This document shows, piece after piece, positions 44,377 through 54,331 of a DNA stretch of 64,000 bases. The position numbers and the translations under genes are program-made. The first letter of the stretch is position 1. Every line of letters starts with the position of its first letter. This DNA is from Hyphomicrobiales bacterium (lineage in GTDB: Bacteria > Pseudomonadota > Alphaproteobacteria > Rhizobiales > Rhizobiaceae). The stretch lies in NCBI GenBank assembly GCA_900465665.1, contig UBJO01000009.1, positions 22,223 through 86,222 on the forward strand, in the 5' to 3' direction. The notes beneath the pieces were generated by a model. That model did not search any database, was not told where the DNA came from, and saw only the letters and a program-made list of their open reading frames with translations.

Positions 44377-45387
44377 ATGAACACCCCTCTTTCGTCGCTC
44401 CGCTCGCTGGCCCCGGCTCTCGTCGTGCTGGCGATCCTCGCCTTCGTTCCGGCAATTGGCGCCAGCAACCGCATGCTGTCGCTCGCCATTTCGGCCGGAA
44501 TCAACATCGTCGCGTTATATGGCCTGTCGGTGCTGTTCGGCCAGACCGGTATTCTCTCCATGGGCCACGCCGCTCTTGTCGGCGTCGGCGCCTATGCCGC
44601 CGCGCTCCTTGCCCGCGACACCGGCATCGGCTTCTGGCTGGCGCTGCCGATTGGCGGCATCGCGGCGGCGGCCTTCGCGGCGGTTATCGGCGTGCCGTCG
44701 CTGCGCGTCAGCGGTCACCACTTCGTCATCATGACCTTCGCCTTCGGCCAGCTGCTGACCATCGTGCTGACCAATGGCGGCGACTTTACCGGCGCGGCGA
44801 CCGGGCTCGATCTGCAGCTGCCGATCGGCTTCTTCGGCATGCGTTCCGATGATCTCGTGCCTTACTACTTCGTTGTCCTGGCCTTCGTGACGCTCAGCTG
44901 CATCGCCAGCTGGGCGATCATCAATTCGCCTTATGGCCGCACGCTGCGCGCCATCCGCGAGAACGAAAAACTGGCGGCGTCGCTCGGCATCAATGTCGGA
45001 CGCCACAAGATCGGCGCCTTCATCGTCAGCGGCGTCTTTGCCGGCGTCTCAGGCGTCTTGCTCGCCTATTTCCTGCGCCACATCTCACCGAGCCAGTTCG
45101 CCTCCTTCCCTAGCATCTATCTGGCATTGATGGTGATGATCGGCGGCGCCCGATTGCTTCTCGGGCCGATTGCAGGAGGCATCCTCGTGTCCTTCTTGCC
45201 AGAGGTTCTGAACCTCGACCCGGTCCAATCGCGCATTCTCTACGGCGTCTGCCTGATCGCGGTCATACTGCTTCTGCCGAACGGCCTGATTGCAGGCCTC
45301 GCCGATGGATGGCAGCGGCTGTTCGGCGCCGGCCGCGAACAGGCGCCGTCCACTGGACGCAACCCCGCTTCGGAGGCCGGACGATGA
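44377..45387 (+). CDS. ABC transporter permease, LivM type
   Basis: A 336-residue integral membrane protein with LivM features (YGLSVLFGQTGILSMGHAAL and the loop RAIRENEKLAASLGINVGRH). Its stop overlaps the start of the ATPase gene (ATGA). Confidence 0.92.
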   Translation: MNTPLSSLRSLAPALVVLAILAFVPAIGASNRMLSLAISAGINIVALYGLSVLFGQTGILSMGHAALVGVGAYAAALLARDTGIGFWLALPIGGIAAAAFAAVIGVPSLRVSGHHFVIMTFAFGQLLTIVLTNGGDFTGAATGLDLQLPIGFFGMRSDDLVPYYFVVLAFVTLSCIASWAIINSPYGRTLRAIRENEKLAASLGINVGRHKIGAFIVSGVFAGVSGVLLAYFLRHISPSQFASFPSIYLALMVMIGGARLLLGPIAGGILVSFLPEVLNLDPVQSRILYGVCLIAVILLLPNGLIAGLADGWQRLFGAGREQAPSTGRNPASEAGR

Positions 45388-46102
45388 ACGCCATTCTCGA
45401 AATATCGGGCTTGAAGAAACAGTTCGGCGGCGTCACCGCGCTATCCGGCGTCGATCTCTTGATCGAAGAGGGCGAGATCCTCGGCATTGTCGGGCCGAAC
45501 GGCTCGGGCAAGACCACACTTTTCAATGTCATCACCGGCGTCTACAAGCCGACCGAGGGGCACGTAACCTGGCGCGGCCGCGATATCACCAGGCTTGCGG
45601 CCCACGAAGTGTCCGGCGCCGGCATTGGCTATACGTTTCAGCAGGCCATGGCCTTTCCAGGGCTCTGCGTGCTCGAAAACGTCCAGATCGCCTGCGAGCA
45701 CGCACGCAACACCAGCCGTCCCTACCCCTGGACGACGCCTGCGGCGCTTCTCGATTTCGTCGGGCTGACAGCACTTTCAAACGAGCGAGCCGGTATCCTG
45801 CCTTTCGGCAATCTGCGCCTCCTCGGCATCGCGCTCGCACTTGCAACGCGGCCATCGCTGATCCTGCTCGACGAACCGGCGGCCGGTCTCAACGACAAGG
45901 AAACGGCAACGCTGGTCGGGCTGGTCAAACAGTTTCCGGCCCACGGCATCAGCGTCTGCGTTATCGATCACGACATGAAGCTGATGCAGATGCTCTGCAG
46001 GCGGCTTGTCGTCCTCGATTTCGGATCGAAGATCGCCGACGGGCCGACGCAGGACGTTCTTTCCAATCCGAAGGTGCTCGAAGTTTATCTTGGAGGTGCG
46101 CT

Positions 46103-46106
<4 letters not shown>
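45384..46106 (+). CDS. ABC transporter ATP-binding protein, LivG type
   Basis: The 240-residue ATPase has Walker A GPNGSGKTT and Walker B ILLDEPAAGL. The signature region is degenerate: LPFGNLRLLGIALALATRPS replaces the usual L-S-G-G-Q stretch. That oddity could lower activity or shift dependence to the partner LivF-type ATPase. 4-base overlaps at both ends. Confidence 0.9.
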
Positions 46107-46827
<721 letters not shown>

Positions 46828-46831
<4 letters not shown>

Positions 46832-48120
46832 CCATGGACCAGATCTCTCTATCCTACGGCCGCGGCCACCTCGACATCACGCTTCCACCGGGCGCCCGGC
46901 CGACGGTGATCCGCAAGCAGCGGCTGCCGAAACTCGCCGATGGCAGGGCGGCGGTCATCGAGGCGCTGCACAATCCGGTTGCCTCCCAACCCTTGGCTGA
47001 CCTTGCAAGGAACCGCCACAGTGCCTGCATCCTGATCTGTGACATCACTCGGCCGGTGCCGAACCGGCTATTTTTGAGGCCGATGATCGAGACGATGATC
47101 ACCTCGGGCATTTCACGGGAGAAGATTTCGGTGCTGGTCGCCACCGGCCTGCATCGGCCGAACCTCGACGACGAACTTGCCGAGCTGGTCGGCGATCCCT
47201 GGGTGCTCGAAAATGTCCGCGTGGAAAATCACTATGCGCGCGATGAGCGTGCCCATGTCGATTTCGGGTTCACCAAAACGCGGCACACGCCAGTCAAGCT
47301 CGACCGGCTCTTTGCCAAAGCGGATCTGCGCATCGCGACCGGCCTTGTCGAGCCGCATTTCATGGCAGGCTGGTCGGGCGGGCGTAAGGTCATTGCGCCG
47401 GGCGTCGCTCACCACGAGACGATCCGCACATTTCACTCAGCGCGCTTCATGGAGGATCCGCTCGCGGTCCAGTGCAATTTGATTGGCAATCCGCTGCACG
47501 AGGAGCAGCTGGAGATCGTGCGCATGCTCGGCGAGGTCTACGCGCTAAACACCGTGCTCGACGAGGATCGCGATCTCGTCTGTGTCACCTTCGGCGAGAT
47601 CATCGCCAGCCACCAGGTGGCTGTCGATTTCGTCAGCGGCGCGACGCAGATCCCTCTCGACCGGAAGTTCTCTACCGTCATCACCTCCTCGGCCGGCTAT
47701 CCGCTCGACAAAACCTACTACCAGACCATCAAGGGCATGGTGACGCCGCTCGACATTCTCAAGCCAGGCGGGACGCTGATCATCGCATCGGAATGTTCCG
47801 AAGGTTTCGGCTCATCGGAATTCCGCGAGGCGCAGGCGCGCCTTGTCGAGCTTGGGCCGGAGCGCTTCCTGGCGACGCTGACCGCAAAGAGCCTCGCGGA
47901 AATAGACGAGTGGCAGACGCAGATGCAGCTGAAACCTATGCGGCTCGGCAGCGTCGAGCTCTATACAACCGGACTTGCTGGCGACGACCGGACCCTGACA
48001 GGCGTCGGCATGATCGATGATATCCAGGCGGCGATCGCCCGCAGCATCTGCGCCAGCGGCGACGCCGATGTCGCCATCATCCCGGAGGGGCCTTATGTCG
48101 TGCCTCGATATGCGGCGTGA
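46828..48120 (+). CDS. larA: LarA-family nickel-pincer hydroxyacid racemase/epimerase (DUF2088)
   Basis: A 430-residue protein with the whole LarA active-site set at LarA-like spacing. DITRPVPN (about 72-79) would be the cofactor-phosphate contact, ATGLHRP gives H109, VEPHFMAGWSGGRK gives H177 and K187, and IRTFHSARF gives H203. They correspond to the catalytic His pair, the lysine that binds the pyridinium thioamide, and the nickel-ligand His of lactate racemase. It therefore very probably uses the nickel-pincer nucleotide made by LarB, LarE and LarC, encoded 2 kb downstream. The family includes lactate, malate and phenyllactate racemases and sugar-acid 2-epimerases. Here L-lactate from 6-deoxysugar breakdown, or a sugar acid, are the main candidates. 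It overlaps the transporter ATPase by 4 bases. Confidence 0.88.
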
Positions 48121-48124
48121 GCGG

Positions 48125-48871
48125 CTAGCGATGAAGGTTGGCGTCGCGCAGCTCTTCGAAGCGCGCGGTGCTCTTCGACAGGTGGTTGCGCAGCGCCTTG
48201 CGGGCGGCAGCTTCGTTGCCGTCGCGGATCGCGGCGAAGATCGCATGGTGCTCCTTGCGCATGCGCTCGGCATGCTGCTTGCGCCCGGCAGCCGTCATCT
48301 TGTCGAGTCGCGCCCACTGGCGCGGCACCATCGCCGTGCCGAACGTATCGAACAGCCGTCCGTAATAGGAATTGCGCGTTGCGACAAGGATCGAGCGGTG
48401 GAAGGCAAAGTCTTCCTCGGCACCGTAGCCGCCTTCCGCTATAGCCCGGTCCAGCCCATCGAGCCGGTCCTGCATGCGGGCGATATCCTCCGGCGTGCGT
48501 CGGAGTGCCGCGAGACCGGCGGCTTCGTACTCGATGCCAAGGCGCAATTCGAGAACCCGCAGCACCTCGTCGATCGATTCCAGATCGGTGGGGATGATCG
48601 AAAAGGACCGCGGCGTTGGATCGTTAGAAACGAAAGCGCCGAGCCCTTGCCGGGTCGTAATCAAGCCTTTCGCACGCAGCGTCGCAAGCGCCTCACGCAC
48701 GATCGTGCGACTGACGCCTGTCGCTTCCATGATCGCCTGCTCGGTCGGCAACCGCTGGCCGGGCTTCAGGTCACCGGACTCGATCTGGGCGATCAGACTG
48801 TCAGCAAGTCCGCTGCGCAGATTCGGCGTCTGCGGGATGGTGTTGAAAACGGCGTTGTGCCTGTCCTTCAT
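48125..48871 (-). CDS. GntR-family regulator, FadR subfamily (FCD domain)
   Basis: From the ATG at 48871 the product is 248 residues. The winged helix is in residues 20-85 (LPTEQAIMEATGVSRTIVRE, ALATLRAKGLITTRQG) and the rest is an all-helical FCD ligand domain with Asp/His metal-site residues (FAFHRSILVATRNSYY, EHHAIFAAI). Earlier in-frame starts would run far into the divergent gene and are unlikely. It is convergent with larA and divergent from the HIBADH-like gene. A candidate repressor for the shared TTGTACGACAA sites. Confidence 0.9.
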   Translation of the reverse strand: MKDRHNAVFNTIPQTPNLRSGLADSLIAQIESGDLKPGQRLPTEQAIMEATGVSRTIVREALATLRAKGLITTRQGLGAFVSNDPTPRSFSIIPTDLESIDEVLRVLELRLGIEYEAAGLAALRRTPEDIARMQDRLDGLDRAIAEGGYGAEEDFAFHRSILVATRNSYYGRLFDTFGTAMVPRQWARLDKMTAAGRKQHAERMRKEHHAIFAAIRDGNEAAARKALRNHLSKSTARFEELRDANLHR

Positions 48872-48995
48872 GCTGTCGCGACGTCCATTCTCGCCGTCAG
48901 CCGGCGGCCGGGGAATAATGCCGTTGCTAGCGCATAACAGCACAAAAAGCAAAAGCCCGCCCGGCGGGATAACCAAAACGAACGGGGAGGAAACA

Positions 48996-49904
48996 ATGAA
49001 AGAGAAAATCGGCTTCATCGGTCTCGGTGCGATGGGATCAGGCATGGCGGCCAACCTGCTGTCAAAGGGCTGGCCGCTGACAGTCATGGCCCATAAAAAG
49101 CGCGAGGCCGTGGAGCAACTCAAGGCACAGGGCGCCAGCGAGGCGGCGACGCCGAAAGCGCTGGCACTGGCGTCGGATGTGGTGGTGCTCTGCGTCACCG
49201 GTTCCGAGGAAGTCCAGCAGCTCCTTTCCGGGCCCGATGGCCTGCTCGCCTCCGGAAAGCGGATGTTGCTGATCGACTGCTCGACCTCCAATCCCGCCGT
49301 GACGATCAAGCTCGCTGCCGAACTTTTTGAGCAGGGAATCACGCTCGTCGATGCGCCGCTGGCCCGCACGCCGAAGGAAGCGGCCGAAGGAAAGCTGGAT
49401 GTGATGGCGGGCGGCTCTGCCGATGGCATTGCTCGCGCCCGGCCGATCCTTGAAGCCTTCGCCGCCCGCATCATCGAGACCGGTCCGGCGGGTACCGGGC
49501 ATACGATGAAGCTGCTCAACAACTTCGTGTCGATGGGTTACTCGGCGATCTATTCGGAAGCATTGATGATCGCCGCGAAGGCCGGTTTAACGCCTCAGGT
49601 GTTCGACAGCGTGCTGCGCGGCAGCCGGATGGATTGCGGCTTCTATCAGGCCTTCTTCGAGTTCGTATTGAACCGCAACGAAAACGCTCAGCGTTTCGCC
49701 ATGACCAACGCATTGAAAGACATGTCTTATCTGGCATCGCTAGCCCAGGCGTTGCAAGCGGTCAATCCGGTTGGCGCTGTCGTGCGCAACAGCTTTGCGA
49801 CCGCGGTTGCCGCTGGCCATGGCCAATCCTTCGTACCGGCCCTTTCGGATGTTATCGCGTTTGCAAACGGCGTCTCGCTGACCGAAGCGAAGGACGGAAA
49901 ATAG
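48996..49904 (+). CDS. 3-hydroxyisobutyrate dehydrogenase-family NAD(P)-dependent oxidoreductase
   Basis: A 302-residue beta-hydroxyacid dehydrogenase. GFIGLGAMGSGMAANLL is the dinucleotide site, DAPLARTPKEAAEGKL the substrate-binding segment and TGHTMKLLNNF supplies the catalytic Lys. GGGGAGG lies 5 bases before the ATG. The gene is followed 5 bases later by larC, so it shares the cofactor-biosynthesis operon. A tartronate-semialdehyde or lactaldehyde-type substrate is conceivable; not provable from sequence. Confidence 0.87.
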   Translation: MKEKIGFIGLGAMGSGMAANLLSKGWPLTVMAHKKREAVEQLKAQGASEAATPKALALASDVVVLCVTGSEEVQQLLSGPDGLLASGKRMLLIDCSTSNPAVTIKLAAELFEQGITLVDAPLARTPKEAAEGKLDVMAGGSADGIARARPILEAFAARIIETGPAGTGHTMKLLNNFVSMGYSAIYSEALMIAAKAGLTPQVFDSVLRGSRMDCGFYQAFFEFVLNRNENAQRFAMTNALKDMSYLASLAQALQAVNPVGAVVRNSFATAVAAGHGQSFVPALSDVIAFANGVSLTEAKDGK

Positions 49905-49909
49905 GACAG

Positions 49910-51226
49910 ATGGCCGTGCTGGAAATTCACCTTGACCCCGTCGGCGGCATTGCAGGCGACATGTTCGTTGCAGCCCTGCTCGATCTCAGGCCGGACCTCA
50001 ATGCGGGGCTGCAGGCGGCGCTGCAACGCTGCCCGCTGATCGCAAACGTCGAGTGCAAGCTCGTGGCGCATCATGACGGCGTGCTGACCGGCAGCCGTTT
50101 CAAGGTGCATCATGTCGAACACGGGGCTGATCACCCTCATGATCTTCCGCATGATCACCATCATCACCATGACCATCACGGCCACCAACATGGCTATCAC
50201 CACCATGAACATGAGGCCCGCGATCCCGAAGCAGATCATTACGCACACGACCACGTGGCGTGGCGGACGATCCGCGATGCGCTGGCGCTATCGGCACTCG
50301 ACGCCGAAACCATAAGCCATGCCACCGGCATTTTCCAAAAGCTCGCCGAGGCCGAGGGGCGGGTGCATGGCAAAGCACCTGACGACGTGACGTTCCACGA
50401 AGTCGGCGCCTGGGATTCGATCGCCGATATCGTCGCGGCCGGATGGCTGATCGGCCAGATCGGCGCGACCGGCTGGACCGTCGGCCCCATTCCGCTTGGC
50501 AGCGGCCGGGTGAAGTCTGCGCATGGGTTGCTCCCGGTCCCGGCGCCGGCGACCGTGCACCTGTTGAAGGATTTCGATGTCATCGATGATGGGATCGGCG
50601 GCGAGCGCGTGACGCCGACGGGCGCGGCCATCCTTGCCTATCTCTGCGGGACAATGACCGCACCCGTCCGAAGGGTGCTGAAGGCATCGGGCCACGGCTT
50701 CGGCACGAAGACGCTCCCCGGCCTTAGCAACTGCCTGCGACTGCTCGCCTTCGAGCGACAGGAAAAGCCGGCTAAAAGCGAGGAGACAATCGCGGTGCTC
50801 GAATGCGAGATCGATGACCAGACCGGCGAGGATATCGCCCAGGCGATCGACATGTTGCGCAGCCACGTCGGCGTACGCGATGTCATCCAGGCACCGGTGT
50901 TCGGCAAGAAGGGCCGGATGATGACGCACCTGCGCGTGCTTGCCGATCCTGACGCGAGGGACGCGGTCGCCAATGCCATTTTCGACGAGACGACGACGAT
51001 CGGCCTGCGTCTTTCGACGGCGGCGCGCATGACGCTGCGCCGCGAAAAAGAAACCGTCGAGCACGGCGGTCAGGTCTACGCCTTCAAGCTCGTCGAGCGT
51101 CCCTCCAGGCGAAGCGCCAAGCTCGAAGCCGACACACTGGCCGAGACCTCGGGTGCGGCCGCCCGCAACGGGTTGCGCCGATTGCTGGAAGGTTTTCTGA
51201 GGCAAAAAAGAGGAGATCTGTTGTGA
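49910..51226 (+). CDS. larC: LarC, nickel insertion protein for the pincer cofactor
   Basis: From the ATG at 49910 the product is 438 residues (DUF111). DPVGGIAGDMFVAALLDL starts the domain. A His-rich stretch of about 40 residues (about 67-115, many HH and HHE runs) fits nickel storage. FHEVGAWDSIADIVAA and ECEIDDQTGEDIA are family blocks. In Lactobacillus plantarum LarC is made by ribosomal frameshifting from two frames; here it is one continuous frame. It should use CTP to insert nickel into the dithio-precursor. Confidence 0.92.
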   Translation: MAVLEIHLDPVGGIAGDMFVAALLDLRPDLNAGLQAALQRCPLIANVECKLVAHHDGVLTGSRFKVHHVEHGADHPHDLPHDHHHHHDHHGHQHGYHHHEHEARDPEADHYAHDHVAWRTIRDALALSALDAETISHATGIFQKLAEAEGRVHGKAPDDVTFHEVGAWDSIADIVAAGWLIGQIGATGWTVGPIPLGSGRVKSAHGLLPVPAPATVHLLKDFDVIDDGIGGERVTPTGAAILAYLCGTMTAPVRRVLKASGHGFGTKTLPGLSNCLRLLAFERQEKPAKSEETIAVLECEIDDQTGEDIAQAIDMLRSHVGVRDVIQAPVFGKKGRMMTHLRVLADPDARDAVANAIFDETTTIGLRLSTAARMTLRREKETVEHGGQVYAFKLVERPSRRSAKLEADTLAETSGAAARNGLRRLLEGFLRQKRGDLL

Positions 51227-52005
51227 GAGACGCGCTCGACACGGTACTTGGCACTCTGCGCGACGTCTCGATCGCCGTCAGCGGCGGCATCGACTCGCTG
51301 ACACTGGCGACGATTGCGGTTCAGCGACTGGGCGCCGGGCGTGCGGGCATCATGCACGCCATTTCGCCCGCCGTCCCGCCGGAGGCGACGGAGCGGGTAC
51401 GGATGCTCGCGCATTGGCAAGGCTGGGACCTGCAGCTGATCGATGCCGGTGAATTCTCCGACCCCGATTACATCGCCAATCCCCTCAATCGCTGCTTCTT
51501 CTGCAAGGGCAATCTCTACGGCGCCATCACTGCAAGGACCACCCGGCAGGTGCTGTCGGGCACCAATCTGGACGATCTCGGCGAATACCGGCCGGGTCTG
51601 GATGCCGCCCGCGATTTCGGCGTCAGGCATCCTTTCGTGGAGGCCGGGATCGGAAAGGCCGATGTACGGCGTCTTGCCCGTGAAGCGGGTCTCGGAGACC
51701 TATCGCGACTGCCCGCCTCGCCCTGCCTTTCCAGCCGCATCGAGACATCGATCGCCATCGATGCCGAAACGCTGGCAGCAGTGCATCGCATCGAGACGTT
51801 TGTCACAGAAGCGGTAAGTCCGAAGACTGTCCGCTGCCGCATCCGCCGCAGCGGCGTCGTCATCGAACTGGATGCTGGCAGCCTTCCCCGTACAGGGGAT
51901 ATGGGCGCCGTTCTCAGGGACATGCTGCCCGAAGCCTATCAGGATAGACCGGTGACCTTCGAACCCTACCGCAACGGCAGCGCCTTCATCGGTGCCCGGC
52001 CATGA
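51223..52005 (+). CDS. larE: LarE, ATP-dependent sulfur transferase (three-cysteine type)
   Basis: The GTG start at 51223 overlaps the larC stop (GTGA). The 260-residue product has the PP-loop AVSGGIDSLT (18-27), GTNLDDLGEYRPG and three conserved cysteines: C91 and C94 in NRCFFCKGN and C168 in ASPCLSSR. The three-Cys pattern is that of LarE proteins reported to carry a [4Fe-4S] cluster and transfer sulfur catalytically, unlike the single-Cys sacrificial enzyme of Lactobacillus. It adenylates and thiolates the biscarboxylic nicotinate precursor. Confidence 0.92.
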   Translation: MRDALDTVLGTLRDVSIAVSGGIDSLTLATIAVQRLGAGRAGIMHAISPAVPPEATERVRMLAHWQGWDLQLIDAGEFSDPDYIANPLNRCFFCKGNLYGAITARTTRQVLSGTNLDDLGEYRPGLDAARDFGVRHPFVEAGIGKADVRRLAREAGLGDLSRLPASPCLSSRIETSIAIDAETLAAVHRIETFVTEAVSPKTVRCRIRRSGVVIELDAGSLPRTGDMGAVLRDMLPEAYQDRPVTFEPYRNGSAFIGARP

Positions 52006-52667
52006 GCAGCACCGATGCCGTCTTCGATTTCACCCGGGCCAAACGCATCGGTCTCAGCGAAGCCGTCTTCTGCGAAGGCAAATCGCCGCTACAGATCGCC
52101 GGCATTCTCGAAAGCGCAAGGGAGCGTGATGCGAACCTGCTTCTAACCCGTCTCGATGCGGCAAAACACGATGCACTACCCGCGCATCTCAAGGCGCAAA
52201 CCGACTGGTGCGAGACGTCGAAAACCGCCTATTTCGGAGAGCCGCCGCCGCTATCACTTACCGGAAAGGTCGCAATCGTCTCGGCCGGAACATCGGATGC
52301 CCCTGCAGCGCGCGAGGCCGAACGCACCCTTCGCCATGCCGGCGTCGAGTGCAGTTTCATCATTGATGTCGGGGTCGCCGGTCTCTGGCGGCTGATGGAC
52401 AGGGTCGAGGACATCAGACGCTTTCCAATCGTCATCGCCGTTGCCGGAATGGATGCGGCGCTCGCGAGCGTCCTTGGCGGTCTCTATGGCGGCGCCCTCA
52501 TCTGCGTCCCGACATCCGTCGGCTATGGCGCCGCCGAAGAGGGCCGCACTGCGCTGAAAGCAATGCTCGCGAGCTGCGCGCCCGGCCTTCTAGTTACCAA
52601 TATCGACAATGGCTACGGGGCAGCCTGCGCAGCGCTTCGGTTGCTTAACACCATGCAGCTTCGGTAA
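52002..52667 (+). CDS. larB: LarB, nicotinate adenine dinucleotide carboxylase/hydrolase
   Basis: The 221-residue product has a C-terminal PurE-like domain (VSAGTSDAPAAREAERTL, VAGMDAALASVLGGLY, CVPTSVGYGA, TNIDNGYGAACAA) and the N-terminal motif AVFCEGKSP typical of LarB. It carboxylates NaAD and hydrolyses the phosphoanhydride in the first cofactor step. Overlaps larE by 4 bases and is followed by a terminator. Confidence 0.92.
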   Translation: MSSTDAVFDFTRAKRIGLSEAVFCEGKSPLQIAGILESARERDANLLLTRLDAAKHDALPAHLKAQTDWCETSKTAYFGEPPPLSLTGKVAIVSAGTSDAPAAREAERTLRHAGVECSFIIDVGVAGLWRLMDRVEDIRRFPIVIAVAGMDAALASVLGGLYGGALICVPTSVGYGAAEEGRTALKAMLASCAPGLLVTNIDNGYGAACAALRLLNTMQLR

Positions 52668-52669
52668 GT

Positions 52670-52694
52670 GGGGAGCCGTGCGGCTCCCCGTTTT
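52670..52694. terminator. terminator between larB and the FAH-family gene
   Basis: GGGGAGCC (52670-52677) pairs with GGCTCCCC (52682-52689) around GTGC, followed by GTTTT. It ends the larCEB operon. Confidence 0.75.
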
Positions 52695-52696
52695 CG

Positions 52697-53542
52697 TCAG
52701 GCGGCATCGACCGTCAGCTGCGTCTGTTCACCGAGACCTTCAATCCCGAGCCTGATCGTCTGGCCTGCCGTCAGGAAGACCGGCGGCTTCATGCCAAGGC
52801 CAACGCCCGGGGGTGTGCCGGTCGAGATGATGTCGCCCGGCTGCAGGCTCATGAATTGCGAGATGTAGTGGACAAGGAAGGAAACGCCGAAGATCATCGT
52901 CTTCGTCGAGCCGTTCTGGCGCATCACGCCATCGACGGAGAGCCACATCTTCAGGTCCTGCGGATCGGCGACTTCGTCACGCGTCACCAGCCAAGGGCCG
53001 ATGGGGCCGAAGCTGTCGGCCGACTTGCCCTTTGTCCATTGGCCGCCCCGCTCCGCCTGGAACTCGCGCTCCGAGACGTCGTTGATCAGGCAATAGCCGG
53101 CGACATGCTTCATCGCATCGGCTTCCGAGACGTAGCGCGCTTCATCGCCTATGACGATCCCAAGCTCGACCTCCCAGTCGGTCTTCTTCGACTTGCGCGG
53201 AATGATGACATTGTCGTTGGGGCCGGTGATGGCGCTCGTCGCCTTCATGAACAAGATGGGCTCTGCGGGAATGGCAGCGCCCGTCTCGGCCGCATGGTCG
53301 GCATAGTTCAGTCCGACGCAGATGAACTTGCCGGTGCGCGAAACGCAGGGGCCCAGGCGGCCGGGCTCGGCGACGACAGGCAGGCTTTCGACATCGATTG
53401 CAGTGATCTTCGCGAGGCCCGCAGCCGTCAGATTGTCGCCGGCGACGTCATCGATCTCATCGCTCAGGTCCCTGACCTTGCCGTTCTTGTCGAGGATGCC
53501 CGGCTTTTCGGCGCCGCGCTGGCCGTATCTCAGAAGTTTCAT
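52697..53542 (-). CDS. fumarylacetoacetate hydrolase-family protein (2,4-diketo-3-deoxy-L-fuconate hydrolase-like)
   Basis: From the ATG at 53542 (MKLLRYGQRGAEKPGIL) the product is 281 residues. It has KFICVGLNYADHAAETG, DWEVELGIVIG (metal-binding acids) and the C-terminal PGDIISTGTPPGVGLGM. This length and start fit the FAH branch that includes 2,4-diketo-3-deoxy-L-fuconate hydrolase and proteins often labelled ureidoglycolate lyase. It follows the keto-deoxy-fuconate dehydrogenase-like SDR, so cleavage of the diketo acid to pyruvate and L-lactate is the best guess. Last gene of its operon. Confidence 0.85.
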   Translation of the reverse strand: MKLLRYGQRGAEKPGILDKNGKVRDLSDEIDDVAGDNLTAAGLAKITAIDVESLPVVAEPGRLGPCVSRTGKFICVGLNYADHAAETGAAIPAEPILFMKATSAITGPNDNVIIPRKSKKTDWEVELGIVIGDEARYVSEADAMKHVAGYCLINDVSEREFQAERGGQWTKGKSADSFGPIGPWLVTRDEVADPQDLKMWLSVDGVMRQNGSTKTMIFGVSFLVHYISQFMSLQPGDIISTGTPPGVGLGMKPPVFLTAGQTIRLGIEGLGEQTQLTVDAA

Positions 53543-53570
53543 ATCGACTATCCGTTCGAGGGGTTTGTGT

Positions 53571-54314
53571 TCAGGCGTTCGCCCAGCCGCCGTCGATGAC
53601 GAGGGCATTGCCGGTCATGAAGGCCGATTCATTGCTGGCAAGGTAGACGACGAGGTCGGCCACCTCTTCCGGTGTTCCAAGGCGCCCCATCGGCTGGCGA
53701 GCGATGAAGCCGGCCCGCGCCTGATCGTAATCGCCGAGCGCGCGCATGCGATCCTGCAGCGACGGGCTTTCGACCGTGCCCGGGCAGATGGCGTTGGCGC
53801 GGATGCCCTTGCCGACATAATCGAGCGCGACCGATTTCGTCAGGCCGATGACGGCAGCCTTCGTGGTGCCATAGATGAACCGGTTCGGCGCGGCGATGAC
53901 GGTCGAGGCGACCGAGGCCATGTTGACGATGGAACCGCCGCCGCGCTCGATCATACCCGGCAGGAAGGCCCTGATCATCCGGTACATGGCGCGGATGTTC
54001 AGGTTGACGGAAAAATCGAAGGCGTCCTCGTCGCAATCGAGGATCGAGCCGTGATGAACGAAGCCGGCGCAGTTGAAGAGAATATCCGGGGCTGCGATTT
54101 CACCGGCGAAGGCGGTGATTTCTGTCGGGTTCAGCACGTCGAGCTTGCGCGTCGTCACACCTGCATGTTCGTTCAACGTTTCAAGCTTGGCAGCATCGAT
54201 ATCGGTCGCCCAGACACGGGCGCCCTCCCGCAGGAAGGCCAGCACCGTGGCACGGCCCATCCCCTGCCCGGCCGCCGTGACGACGGCCGTCTTTCCCTCA
54301 AGTCTTCCAGTCAT
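53571..54314 (-). CDS. SDR, 2-keto-3-deoxy-L-fuconate dehydrogenase-like
   Basis: A 247-residue SDR: VVTAAGQGMGRATVLAFLRE at the cofactor site, LFNCAGFVHHGSILDC, MASVASTV (Ser), YGTTK (Tyr/Lys) and a C-terminal VIDGGWANA. The AAGQG-M/I-GRA start with the short DIDAAKLETL strand and GFVHHG loop is characteristic of the DHRS6/2-keto-3-deoxy-L-fuconate dehydrogenase branch. It would oxidise C4 of the keto-deoxy acid with NAD+. Confidence 0.87.
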   Translation of the reverse strand: MTGRLEGKTAVVTAAGQGMGRATVLAFLREGARVWATDIDAAKLETLNEHAGVTTRKLDVLNPTEITAFAGEIAAPDILFNCAGFVHHGSILDCDEDAFDFSVNLNIRAMYRMIRAFLPGMIERGGGSIVNMASVASTVIAAPNRFIYGTTKAAVIGLTKSVALDYVGKGIRANAICPGTVESPSLQDRMRALGDYDQARAGFIARQPMGRLGTPEEVADLVVYLASNESAFMTGNALVIDGGWANA

Positions 54315-54331
54315 GTCTGATCCTCAACAGA

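Noticed and set aside
48125..49522. Extended start for the first GntR regulator (465 residues)
   Set aside because: The extension would run through the divergent dehydrogenase gene; the ATG at 48871 gives a normal-length FadR-type protein.
49634..49909. Earlier start for LarC
   Set aside because: The upstream residues overlap the end of the dehydrogenase gene in another frame and do not resemble LarC; the ATG at 49910 fits the family start.
50110..50215. CAT/CAC-rich stretch considered as a tandem DNA repeat
   Set aside because: It is the coding sequence of the His-rich nickel-binding segment of LarC, not an independent repeat.
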